64,000 nucleotides of DNA, taken from positions 248,001 to 312,000 of the forward strand of contig CAVPXC010000003.1 of assembly GCA_963709505.1 (NCBI GenBank). Direction: 5' to 3'. How positions within the stretch are numbered: the stretch's first letter is position 1; the number at the start of each line of letters is the position of its first letter. A program made the position numbers and the translations under genes. Source of the stretch: CAVPXC01 sp963709505 (GTDB taxonomy: Bacteria > Chloroflexota > Anaerolineae > JAAEKA01). This document shows, piece by piece, positions 54,610 through 62,771 of this stretch. The notes beneath the pieces were generated by a model. That model searched no databases. It worked only from the letters and a program-made list of their open reading frames with translations, and was not told the DNA's origin.

Positions 54610-55823
54610 TCACCACGCAGACGCTTCCCTACCGGGGCAGTAAAGCCCTGGCCGATGAACTGAATAAGGAAAGCGCCAGGCACTACAACGCAACGCTTTC
54701 CAACCATTGGCGCACCTTCCGCAAGAAGGGTGTCTGGCTCTCCGAAAAGTCGGCCTACCGCTGGGAGGACTACCAGTCGGATGGCACGATCCTACACGCG
54801 CACAGCCGGGATGCGGCCCAGCAGGCGTTCTATCGGTCGTGCAAGACGGCGAGAACCCTCAAGCGGAACGGGAACAGCGAGGCTCGATATCCCAAGTACC
54901 GCCGAGGCTTTCGTACCACGATCTGGAAGAACACTGGCATCAGGCGCAGTGGAAGCGCCCTGCTACTGGCTCGAGCTCGGGGCCTGGCACCGCTCACGGT
55001 GTCGATACCGACAGACTGGGAGTCCTGTCGGGTTTTGGAAGCCCGGCTTGTGTTCGACAAGAAGTCCTACAAGTACACCTGGCACATGGTGCTCGAAGAT
55101 GGTCTTGTTCCGCCAGCCGCGCCGGGAGACCGGGTGCTGGCGGTCGACATGGGCGAAATCCACCCGGCCGTCATAGCGGACACCGAGCAAGCCCTGGTGC
55201 TCTCCTGCCGAGCGCTGAGGGCTTGTAAGCAGTACGGGAACAAGCGCCGGTCGGAACTCGCTTCTTTGCGGGATCGGAAGAAGCGCGGGTCGGCCAACCG
55301 GAAGCGCATCCAGAAACGCATGAACCGTTTCAAGGCCCAACAGGAACGCCGCGAAAAGGACATCCTGCACAAAGTCTCGCGCGCCGTGGTCGATCATGCA
55401 GTGGCCCGGCGTGCAGGCAAAATCGTCATCGGCGACGTGCGGGACGTGGCCGATGGCGTGAACCTGGGACACCGAACGAACCAGAAGCTGTCTGGCTGGT
55501 CGCATGGGCGGCTGCGCCAGTACATCACGTACAAGGCCGAGCATGTCGGGATCGAGGTCGTGCTGCAGGATGAGCACTACACGACCCAGACATGCCCCGC
55601 GTGTGGGCAGAGGAAAAAGCCCAGCGGACGCATCTATCGATGCGCGGCTTGCGGTGGCGTGTTTCACCGGGACGTCGTCGGCGCAGTCAACATCTTGTCT
55701 GCGCATATCTACGGCGAACCTGGTCATATCGCTCCACCTTCTCCAATGTATCGCAGGCCGTTTCTTCGTGAAACGCTGCGTAGTCGGGCCGACACCCCGG
55801 ACCTTGCCAGGGCGCCTCATTAG
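54606..55823 (+). CDS. tnpB: TnpB RNA-guided nuclease-like transposon protein
   Basis: 405 residues, full-length for the family. RuvC-like Asp in VLAVDMGEIHPAV (~190), the second acidic position as Asp in KIVIGDVRDV (~278, Glu in ISDra2 TnpB), and the last Asp in FHRDVVGAVNIL (~360). A four-Cys zinc finger, CPACG and CAACGG, lies between the last two. TnpB proteins are omega-RNA-guided DNA nucleases that help retain the element. The guide RNA would overlap the 3' end of this gene and the right end (about 55700-55862). It starts inside the tnpA stop (ATGA). Confidence 0.9.
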   Translation: MITTQTLPYRGSKALADELNKESARHYNATLSNHWRTFRKKGVWLSEKSAYRWEDYQSDGTILHAHSRDAAQQAFYRSCKTARTLKRNGNSEARYPKYRRGFRTTIWKNTGIRRSGSALLLARARGLAPLTVSIPTDWESCRVLEARLVFDKKSYKYTWHMVLEDGLVPPAAPGDRVLAVDMGEIHPAVIADTEQALVLSCRALRACKQYGNKRRSELASLRDRKKRGSANRKRIQKRMNRFKAQQERREKDILHKVSRAVVDHAVARRAGKIVIGDVRDVADGVNLGHRTNQKLSGWSHGRLRQYITYKAEHVGIEVVLQDEHYTTQTCPACGQRKKPSGRIYRCAACGGVFHRDVVGAVNILSAHIYGEPGHIAPPSPMYRRPFLRETLRSRADTPDLARAPH

Positions 55824-55872
55824 CTCCCTGGAAGCCGCTGGGCTTCAGCCCATGCGGAGTGTCACACTCCCC

Positions 55873-57051
55873 TTACACCCGCGTCTCCGGATCAAACATC
55901 TTAAGATGATCCTGGATCGCATACCGGTCTGTCATGCCCGCGATATAGTCGCAGATGGCTCGCTGGATGCCTTCGGGCTCGGTCTTAAGCCGGGCCTGTG
56001 CATCGGGTGGAAGTTGCCCAGGATCTGAACAGTACGAGGTAAATAAGTCTCGAAGGATGCGCTGTGCTTTGGCAGCCATACGGTTAACCCGCCAGTGGCG
56101 GTAGAATTTTTCCAGGAGGAAGTCCTTCAGCTCTCGGTTGAGCGCCTCCATCTCGGGCGAAAAGGTAGCAACGTTGCGGCCGTAGGCGCGGAGCTCGTCT
56201 ACCGAGCCAAAATCGAGTGCCTCCAATCGCATCGCCGTAGTTGTGACCGCATCAGTTACTTCTGCGGAGATCACCTTACGGATCGCGCGCGCGCGCAGCA
56301 GGCTGTCGAGCGGTGTGTCCTGCGGCACGGGATAGTCAGGCGCCGCGGCAAGCGACTCTCGGATCTTCTGCCAGATGGACAGCCGGCCAACGTCCGACGG
56401 GTCCAGGATGCCGCTGCGCAGCCCATCGTCTAGGTCGGCGGAGTTGTAGGCGATCTCGTCAGCCAGGTTCGAGATCTGGCACTCCAAGGTGCCGGCTCTG
56501 TCCGGCTCGTAACCGCTGGCATCCGTGATATCGTAGTCAGTGTCGTGCTTGACCAACCCCTCGCGTACTTCGTAAGTTAGGTTGAGGCCAGGGAAACCCG
56601 GATAGCGATCTTCGAGTCGTTCCACCAAGCGCATGGTCTGTCGCTGGTGGTCAAAGCCGCCGAATTCGGCCATGAGCCCGTTGAGCGTGGCCTCGCCTGT
56701 ATGGCCGAAAGGTGGGTGGCCGAGATCGTGCGCCAGGCAAATGGCCTCGGTCAGGTCTTCGTTGGCGCGCAGCGCGCGGGCCATCGTGCGTCCGATTTGC
56801 GCCACCTCGATCGAGTGGGTCAGCCGGTTGCGGTATAGATCACCTTCGTGGTAGACAAAGACCTGCGTTTTATACTCCAGCCGCCGGAAGGCGGTTGTGT
56901 GGATCACGCGGTCGCGATCCTTCTGAAACGGCGAGCGATAGGGGTGCTCGTCCTCAGGATAGACCCGTCCCCGGCTGTCGCCGTTCATCATGGCATAGGG
57001 CGCAAGGATCAAGCGTTCGCGTTCGCTGAATTGTGCACTTGTCAGGATCAT
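55873..57051 (-). CDS. dGTPase-like HD-domain triphosphohydrolase
   Basis: 392 residues. The HD metal site is complete: His in RLTHSIEVAQIGR, HD in ICLAHDLGHPPFGHTGE, and a distal Asp in NLADEIAYNSADLDDG. The N-terminal PYRSPFQKDRDRVIHTTAFRRLEYKTQVF is the family signature. These enzymes hydrolyse dNTPs to nucleosides and triphosphate, trimming dNTP pools and limiting some phages. The upstream DUF gene, 12 bp away, is probably co-transcribed. Preference for dGTP is inferred. Confidence 0.92.
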   Translation of the reverse strand: MILTSAQFSERERLILAPYAMMNGDSRGRVYPEDEHPYRSPFQKDRDRVIHTTAFRRLEYKTQVFVYHEGDLYRNRLTHSIEVAQIGRTMARALRANEDLTEAICLAHDLGHPPFGHTGEATLNGLMAEFGGFDHQRQTMRLVERLEDRYPGFPGLNLTYEVREGLVKHDTDYDITDASGYEPDRAGTLECQISNLADEIAYNSADLDDGLRSGILDPSDVGRLSIWQKIRESLAAAPDYPVPQDTPLDSLLRARAIRKVISAEVTDAVTTTAMRLEALDFGSVDELRAYGRNVATFSPEMEALNRELKDFLLEKFYRHWRVNRMAAKAQRILRDLFTSYCSDPGQLPPDAQARLKTEPEGIQRAICDYIAGMTDRYAIQDHLKMFDPETRV

Positions 57052-57063
57052 CGTCGATCCTCC

Positions 57064-57480
57064 TTATTCATCGCCGCCGACCTGCTGTAGGGTGCGCATG
57101 TGATTGATCTGGTCTTCAAGCGTCTCGAACTGCGACAGGTCGACGATCTCGAATTCTTCCGGTCCGATCTTGCTCTGGCGGACCACGTTCCAGATGATTT
57201 GGTTCAGCGTGTCTTTCGGGATATCCTTGGCATAGGCCAGGTTGGCCTTGACTGGCCGGCTGCCCGGAGGCATGCGAAAATTGTAACTGACCAGACCGAT
57301 ACGGCCGTCGGGCTGTTCTTTGGTGTAGATGCGGTGTTCGACACGATCATCTCGGCCCCATGCCGGCCGCAGAAAGTACAGTTTCCAGAGCCGCTCGCCG
57401 CCTTCCAGCCGCAACAGCGAACCGCCAACCAGATCGGGAAATACGCTGGGATAGAGCATGCTTGTAATGTCTTCGATCAT
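57064..57480 (-). CDS. Uncharacterised protein upstream of the dGTPase
   Basis: 138 residues from MIEDITSMLYPSVFPDLVGG. A mixed alpha/beta sequence with LWKLYFLRPAWGRDD, GRIGLVSYNFRMPPGSRPVK and a helical, acidic C-terminus (FETLEDQINHMRTLQQ). It has no signal peptide or membrane segment. The longer reading to 57723 runs through the palindrome at 57695 and lacks coding character. Position suggests an operon with the dGTPase. Family not recognised. Confidence 0.65.
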   Translation of the reverse strand: MIEDITSMLYPSVFPDLVGGSLLRLEGGERLWKLYFLRPAWGRDDRVEHRIYTKEQPDGRIGLVSYNFRMPPGSRPVKANLAYAKDIPKDTLNQIIWNVVRQSKIGPEEFEIVDLSQFETLEDQINHMRTLQQVGGDE

Positions 57481-57865
57481 TGCAAACAGTGTGCCTCGTC
57501 GAGAGTAATAGGGTGCGCCAGCTTGCACTCTGCGCCAACGGAGTTTAGCACTGCCCCACCGGTCTGTCAAGTGATTTTGACAAGCAGGCCCTCTGGTGGC
57601 AATATCGACTGGTTGCTCGCAGTGTGGGGTTTGTTGTTTGTCTGCATGCACACTGGCGAGAATTCGTAGCTCAGCCCGGTGAATGGAATTCACCGTCTGA
57701 AACTGAGGAGTGCCCTCAGGCACTGGGGAACAGATCTGCTCCGCAGGTCCTGGGATCTGATCTGCTCCCTAGTGCCTGAGGGCACTCCTCAGTTTCAGAC
57801 AGGGGATTTCCAATCCATGGAACAGGAAAGGCTGAGCAGTAACGTTTCTAAAAGGTTTCATTGAT
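57481..57865. other. Divergent gap with a 30-bp-arm palindrome
   Basis: A 385-bp gap between the divergent dGTPase operon and tex. It holds the long palindrome at 57695-57800 and nothing else recognisable. The tex ribosome site is weak (AAAAGG about nine bases before its ATG). Confidence 0.6.
57695..57800. repeat. 30-bp perfect-arm palindrome with imperfect inner stem
   Basis: Arms 57695-57724 and 57771-57800 are exactly complementary. The 46-bp interior continues as an imperfect stem with AGATC/GATCT. It lies just upstream of tex. Confidence 0.92.
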
Positions 57866-60041
57866 ATGTCTAACGTTCTGGCTGTCATGATTGCCAAGGA
57901 ACTTGACCTGCAGCCCTACCAGGTTGCCGGCGTCCTCGAACTGCTCGACGCAGGAAATACCATTCCCTTTATCGCACGCTATCGCAAAGAGGTCACCGGC
58001 GGCCTGGACGAGGTGCAATTACGCCAGATTGAGGCGCGGTTGGCGTACCTGCGCAATCTGCTGGAGCGCAAGCAGACGGTGCTGGCCTCGGTCGAGGAAC
58101 AAGGCAAGCTGACACCGGAGCTGCGAGTTCGCGATCGAGACCGCCGCCACGTTGCAGCAGGTCGAAGACCTCTATCTGCCCTACAAGCCCAAGCGGCGCA
58201 CTCGGGCGATGATCGCGCGCGAGCGCGGGCTGGAGCCGCTGGCTGACCTGATGGCCGCGCAGGAAGTTGGCGTGTCGGTTGATGCGCTGGCGCGTCGCTA
58301 TTTGAGCGCAGACGTGCTTACAGTCGAAGACGCGCTGGCCGGCGCGCGCGACATCGTGGCCGAGCAGGTCAACGAAGACGCCGTCGCCCGTGAGATCGCC
58401 CGGCGGACCACCCGGCAGGAGGGCCGGTTGATCGTCAAGCTTGCCAAGAAGGACGCCGACCCGGCCGGCAAATACCAAAACTACCATGATTTCAAGGCGG
58501 CGGTGGAAGAGGTGCCGCCGCACCAGCTTTTGGCGATCAACCGCGGCGAGGCCGAGGGCGCGTTGAAGGTCGTGCTGGATGCGCCGGAGGACCTCATCGT
58601 GGGCCAGATCGAGAGCCGAGTCGTTCGCAACCCGCGCTCGCCCTTTGCGCCGCATCTGCGCGCGGCGGTCGAGGACGGGTACCAGCGGCTGATTGCGCCA
58701 TCCATCGAGCGCGAGACGCGCGGCGGCCTGACGGAATCATCGGACGACCATGCCATCCAGGTGTTCTCGACGAACCTGAAGTCGCTGCTGATGCAGCCGC
58801 CGATCCGCGGCAAGGTCGTCATGGGTGTTGATCCGGGCTTTCGCACCGGCTGCAAGGTGGCTGTAGTCGATGGCACCGGCAAATACCTGGCGAGTTTCGT
58901 GATCTATCTGCACGAAGCGCGGCGTGGCAAGGAGCAGTTGGCCGCCGCTGCGGAACGCTTCGGCGTCGACGCCATCGCCATCGGCAACGGCACAGCGAGT
59001 CGGGAAACCGAGCAATTGGTGGCAGAGGTGATCGCGGAGAGCGAGGAGCGGGGAGTGGAGAGCGGGGAGCGGAAGGCGAAGGGGAGGGAACTGGCGTATG
59101 TGATGGTGAATGAGGCGGGCGCGAGTGTGTATTCGGCGTCGGATGTGGCGCGGCAGGAGTTTCCTGATCTTGACGTGTCACTGCGTGGGGCGATCAGCAT
59201 CGCGCGGCGGCTGCAGGATCCGCTGGCGGAGCTGGTGAAAATCGATCCCAAGAGCATTGGGGTGGGGCTGTACCAGCACGATGTGGATCAGAAAAAGATG
59301 GCTGAGACGCTCGATGCGGTGATTGAAGACGCGGTTAACGCCGTCGGCGTCGACGCCAATACGGCCTCGGCTGCGCTGCTGCGCCACGTGGCCGGCGTCG
59401 GCCCGAAGGTGGCTGAAAATATTGTCACGTATCGCGACGAGCACGGCCCATTTCAAAAGCGCAGCGAGCTGCTCAAGGTCAAGGGGCTAGGCCCTAAGGC
59501 CTATCAGCAGGCCGCCGGTTTCCTGCGCGTGCCGGAGAGCAAGAACCTGCTGGACCGCACCACCGTGCACCCCGAGAGCTATGGTGCAGTGGAGAACCTG
59601 CTGGAGCTGGCTGGGCTGAACCTTCGAATGGCCGACTTTGGCAGCCGCCTCGAGCAGTTCCGCCGGCAGAACAAGATCGAGGATCTAGCGGGGGTGCTCG
59701 ACGTGGGTGTGCCGACGTTGCGAGATATTCTCGATGCCCTGCTCCGGCCTGGCCGTGACCCGCGCGACGACCTGCCGGCGCCCGTGCTGCGGCACGACGT
59801 GTTGAGCATGGAAGATCTGAAGGAGGGAATGGTGCTGACTGGCACGGTGCGCAACGTCGTCGACTTCGGCGCGTTTGTCGACATCGGCGTCAAGCAGGAC
59901 GGCCTGGTGCACGTCAGCCAGATGGCGGACAAGTTCGTCCGCAACCCGCACGAGGTTGTACACGTGGGGGACGTGGTGCAGGTGAAGGTGACGAAGATCG
60001 ACAAGGAGCGGGGGCGGATTGGGTTGAGCATGCGGGTATGA
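57866..60041 (+). CDS. tex: Tex-family transcription accessory protein (S1 domain, frameshifted)
   Basis: About 724 residues. The N-terminal Tex helices (NTIPFIARYRKEVTGGLDEVQLR) are in frame 2. The frame shifts near 58126 (one extra base) and continues FAIETAATLQQVEDLYLPYKPKRRTRA. The YqgF/RNase H-like domain is KVVMGVDPGFRTGCKVAVVD; helix-hairpin-helix units are HVAGVGPKVAENIVTYR and KVKGLGPKAYQQAAGFLR. The C-terminal S1 domain is GMVLTGTVRNVVDFGAFVDIGVKQDGLVH. Residues ~390-410 (SEERGVESGERKAKGR) are an extra loop encoded by heptad DNA. Confidence 0.92.
59037..59089. repeat. Heptanucleotide repeats inside tex
   Basis: About seven units of GAGCGAG/GAGCGGG/GAGTGGA type, read in frame as an Arg/Glu/Gly-rich loop in the YqgF domain. 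The same heptad family forms part of the GlcD-GlcE joint. Confidence 0.8.
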
Positions 60042-60056
60042 GGCAAAAACCGGCAC

Positions 60057-60087
60057 TTGTCATCCCGTCGATGCGTTGTGGTATAAT
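60057..60087 (+). promoter_or_regulatory. Promoter of the PIN toxin-antitoxin pair
   Basis: TTGTCA (60057-60062) and an extended -10 TGG-TATAAT (60079-60087), 19 bp apart and 56 bp upstream of the antitoxin ATG. The -10 is a full consensus. Confidence 0.65.
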
Positions 60088-60142
60088 ACGGAGCAAGTGA
60101 TAAAGTGTTAGCGATGGTGACGAACTCAGGAGACCTACTGCG

Positions 60143-60415
60143 ATGACCTACAGTGTTTCACTTTCCCCCGATGTCTACGTCCTACTGCGGCAGCGTGCGC
60201 ATCAGTCCAAAGTCTCGCCCGACACATTGGCGGATGACGCCCTGCGCAGATATCTGCACCAGGAAGAGCCGACCTGGCGGCAATCGTTCGATGCACTGCT
60301 GGCGCGAGTGCAAGCGAACTCAGAGCAGTACAGCTCGGAGGAGATCGAGGCGGACATCACTGTGGCGGCCCAAGAGGTGAAGGAACTGCGTCGTGCCCGT
60401 CGTAGCGCTGGTTGA
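60143..60415 (+). CDS. Antitoxin-like protein of a PIN-domain pair
   Basis: 90 residues. An N-terminal ribbon-helix-helix-like stretch (TYSVSLSPDVYVLLRQRAHQSKVSPDTLADDALRRYL) should bind DNA and the operon promoter. The acidic, helical C-terminus (EEIEADITVAAQEVKELRR) would wrap the toxin. AGGAGA precedes the ATG by nine bases. It overlaps the PIN gene by 23 bases, the usual toxin-antitoxin layout. Confidence 0.8.
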   Translation: MTYSVSLSPDVYVLLRQRAHQSKVSPDTLADDALRRYLHQEEPTWRQSFDALLARVQANSEQYSSEEIEADITVAAQEVKELRRARRSAG

Positions 60416-60839
60416 CACCAACGTTTGGATATCCGCGCTGATCAATCCGCGTGGCTACCCTGCGCGCCTGAAGGATGCTTGGCGGGACGGCCGATTTCAA
60501 ATCGTGGTGTCAGTCGCCTTGTTGGATGAGCTCGCCGATGTACTGTCGCGACCTCACATCTGTGACAAGTACGGTTTGAAAACCGAGGACATTGAGGAGT
60601 TTCTGCGGCTCATCGCCGAGAAGTCAATAACAGTCACAACTGTTGGCAACCTGCACCTGTGCCGCGACCCCGATGATGATTTGATGCTTGAGACCGCACT
60701 GAATGGGAATGCGCAGTTTGCTGTTAGCCGAGATGACGATCTGAAGCGCGATCAGGAGCTCATCTCTCGGATGCAGGAGCAAGGCATTGAAGTTCTGAGT
60801 GTTCAACGCTTTCTAGAAAGGTTGGCGAAAACTGAGTGA
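60393..60839 (+). CDS. PIN-domain toxin (COG1569-type endoribonuclease)
   Basis: 148 residues from a GTG. The PIN active-site acidic residues are visible: Asp in VALVDTNVWISAL, Glu in LLDELADVLSRP, and the Asp cluster in LCRDPDDDLMLETAL and AVSRDDDL. The family cleaves RNA and acts as a toxin when its antitoxin is lost. It is directly coupled to the preceding antitoxin gene. RNA target unknown. Confidence 0.85.
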   Translation: MPVVALVDTNVWISALINPRGYPARLKDAWRDGRFQIVVSVALLDELADVLSRPHICDKYGLKTEDIEEFLRLIAEKSITVTTVGNLHLCRDPDDDLMLETALNGNAQFAVSRDDDLKRDQELISRMQEQGIEVLSVQRFLERLAKTE

Positions 60840-60910
60840 TGGTCGCAGGAAGTAAGCAGCCATGACCTACGGCGTGTGACCTGCTGCCGGTACTTCGCGC
60901 AGAGGTGTGT

Positions 60911-61317
60911 ATGGCTATGCAGAATGTAACGCTTCATCTATCCGATACGCTCTTGCAGCGCGCCCGGCAAGCAGCCAGTGCCTTGCAGCGGCCTCTGGAG
61001 GATGTCCTCACCGCTACCTTAGCCGCCGCCTTGCCCGACCTCGAAGATGCTCCGGCCGACGTGCGGGTCGAGCTGGCCCGCATGACCTGGCTGACGGACC
61101 AAGAACTGTGGGCCATCGCCCGCAGCGCCATGTCTGACAAGGAGCAAGAACAACTCCATTACCTGGCCGACCTGCAGGGCCAACGCCAGCTAGCGGAGCA
61201 AGAACTACAAGCACTGCACGCCTTGCGTCAAGCGTATGGACGAGTGACGTTGCGCAAGGCTCGCGCCTATGCGTTGCTGAGCCTGCGCGGGGGCGCCCGC
61301 TGCTTGCCGACAACTAA
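60911..61317 (+). CDS. Antitoxin-like helical protein, frameshifted at the 3' end
   Basis: About 135 residues. The N-terminus (VTLHLSDTLLQRARQAASALQRPLEDVL) resembles small DNA-binding or antitoxin proteins. The middle is a long helix (LHYLADLQGQRQLAEQELQALHALRQAYG). A run of five G at 61289-61293 breaks the frame; a one-base change restores the natural end SLRGGRPLLADN and a TAA at 61315-61317. AGAGGTG precedes the ATG at 60911. The usual partner (an endonuclease or PIN protein) is not found next to it, so it may be an orphan. Confidence 0.6.
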
Positions 61318-61374
61318 CCCCTATGGCACATATTCCCAGGGCCTTACGGCGTCGGGTGGCTGTTGCCGCAGGCC

Positions 61375-62205
61375 CTACTGTGCGAGGTCATTGATCCAAG
61401 AAATCACAGTTCCGAGAACTACGTCTTTCTCCGGCTCGTTGTGCGTTTCGTGGTACAGCCCATCCCACAGTTTGAGCGTGTAGTCGGGGGCTTTGCTGGC
61501 GAACTCCTGGCTGGCTTCGTACGATGTGAGACGGTCGGCGGTGCCGTGCATCAGCAGCAGGGGCACAGGGAACTCGCCAGCGTGGGCGATGGCCCACTCG
61601 CCGGTCTCTAGCAGCTCCATGCCGAGGCGGGCCGACAGCCGATCATGTACCAAGGGATCCTGCTGATAGGCCTCGACCACAGCCGGGTCGCGTGAGATCG
61701 CGGCCAGCTCCAGGCCGTTGGGCATGGTGAATGACGGCCACACCTTGTTCATCAGCCGGCCGACTGCCAGCTGCGCGGCTGGCGGCTTGAAGGCCGTGCG
61801 CAGGCCGGGACTGGTGGCCACCACACCGGCCAGCGCGGGCTTGCGCCGCAATGCGTAGTTGATCACTTCGTTGCCGCCAAGGCTATGACCGTACAAGAAG
61901 CGCAGCTTGACCGGATAGCGCTGGCTGGCCTGCTCCAGCAGGAGGCCGATATCGTCCATCAGCGCGTCGTAGGAGGGGATGACGCCCCGCTTGCCGGCGG
62001 AGCGGCCATGGCCGCGCTGGTCGCAGGCCAGCACAGCGAAGCCGGCCTCGGTCAACGCCGCGGCTACGTGTTGGTAGCGGCCACAGTGCTCGCCCAGGCC
62101 GTGCACCAGGCACACGACGGCACGCGGCTCACCAGCCGGTTCCCAAGATCGACCGACCAATTGCAGGCCGTCAGCGCTTTGCCATCGTACGTCGACATAA
62201 TTCAT
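61375..62205 (-). CDS. Alpha/beta hydrolase, monoacylglycerol-lipase-like
   Basis: 276 residues from MNYVDVRWQS. The oxyanion motif is LVHGLGEHCGRY, nucleophile elbow is YGHSLGGNEV, the acid is in MHGTADRLT, and the His is in WDGLYHETHNE. HGLGEH and YHExxNE are typical of the monoacylglycerol lipase/lysophospholipase group. GAGGAATTG precedes the ATG. The upstream 68 residues to 62409 cross a conserved-centre palindrome and the ferritin gene, so they are not used. It follows ferritin on the same strand. Confidence 0.9.
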   Translation of the reverse strand: MNYVDVRWQSADGLQLVGRSWEPAGEPRAVVCLVHGLGEHCGRYQHVAAALTEAGFAVLACDQRGHGRSAGKRGVIPSYDALMDDIGLLLEQASQRYPVKLRFLYGHSLGGNEVINYALRRKPALAGVVATSPGLRTAFKPPAAQLAVGRLMNKVWPSFTMPNGLELAAISRDPAVVEAYQQDPLVHDRLSARLGMELLETGEWAIAHAGEFPVPLLLMHGTADRLTSYEASQEFASKAPDYTLKLWDGLYHETHNEPEKDVVLGTVISWINDLAQ

Positions 62206-62222
62206 GGACAGCAATTCCTCCG

Positions 62223-62254
62223 AGAGATCGGTCCGGTCCCTGAAGACCGGACCG
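62223..62254. repeat. Conserved-centre palindrome (copy i)
   Basis: Perfect 12-bp stem GATCGGTCCGGT around the centre CCCTGAAG (the most divergent centre). It lies 17 bp upstream of the hydrolase ATG and 20 bp after the ferritin stop. Confidence 0.9.
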
Positions 62255-62273
62255 ATCAAAGGACAAAGATCTC

Positions 62274-62771
62274 CTACTCCGCTTCCGCCCGGCTGCCCAA
62301 CTGCCGGTCGATCATGAACATCGCCGCCGGCAAGTCGCCGACCATCTTGAGCTGCTCGACGATGGTGCTGGCGTTCTTCTCCTCCTCCACCTGCTCGCCG
62401 ATGAACCACTGGAGCATCACCTGGGTGGGGTAGTCGCTTTCCTTGACCGCCAGGGCGTACAGATCGTGGATCGACTTCGTGACCTTCTGCTCGTGCGCGT
62501 ACGCGGCTTCGAAAACCGCCAGCGGCGAGGCGAAGTCGGACGGTGGTGCACCGATGGCCTGCAAAACCACACGCCCGCCCCGGTCAGTGACGAACTCGAA
62601 GATCTTCATGGCGTGTTCTTGCTCTTCCTCGGACTGGTGGCGCATCCAGTGGGCTGCACCTGCAAGGTTCTGCGCTTCGAAATAGGCCGACATCGACAGG
62701 TAGATGTAGGCCGAGTGTAATTCCTTCTGGATCTGGTCGTTCAGGGCTGTCTGCATTGCTTCGCTTAACAT
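62274..62771 (-). CDS. Bacterial ferritin (FtnA-like)
   Basis: 165 residues, four-helix bundle. Ferroxidase ligands are visible: Glu in QKELHSAYIYLSMSAYFE, the EEEQEHAMKIFEF helix (Glu and His), and EQVEEEK. LEGFANWLR is replaced by LAGAAHWMRHQSEE, as in non-haem ferritins. It oxidises and stores iron in a 24-mer. GGAGGAAAC precedes the ATG at 62771. Probably transcribed ahead of the hydrolase. Confidence 0.93.
   Translation of the reverse strand: MLSEAMQTALNDQIQKELHSAYIYLSMSAYFEAQNLAGAAHWMRHQSEEEQEHAMKIFEFVTDRGGRVVLQAIGAPPSDFASPLAVFEAAYAHEQKVTKSIHDLYALAVKESDYPTQVMLQWFIGEQVEEEKNASTIVEQLKMVGDLPAAMFMIDRQLGSRAEAE

Larger units (their letters stand above)
54074..55862 (+). mobile_element. IS200/IS605-family element (tnpA broken, tnpB intact)
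   Basis: The element has imperfect subterminal hairpins at both ends with a shared GGGCTTCAGCCC core (54094-54105 and 55840-55851), as expected for single-strand transposition by a Y1 transposase. It encodes a damaged TnpA and an intact TnpB whose genes overlap as ATGA. The exact ends are not resolved; ATTAGC occurs just outside or at both ends (54073 and 55819). Confidence 0.8.

Noticed and set aside
57064..57723. Extended 219-residue version of the gene upstream of the dGTPase
   Set aside because: The first 81 residues read through a long palindrome and have no coding character; the internal ATG at 57480 is preferred.
4758..61293. Programmed ribosomal frameshifting as the explanation for the broken genes
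   Set aside because: The sites lack a common slippery heptamer or downstream structure and affect many housekeeping genes; sequencing error is simpler.
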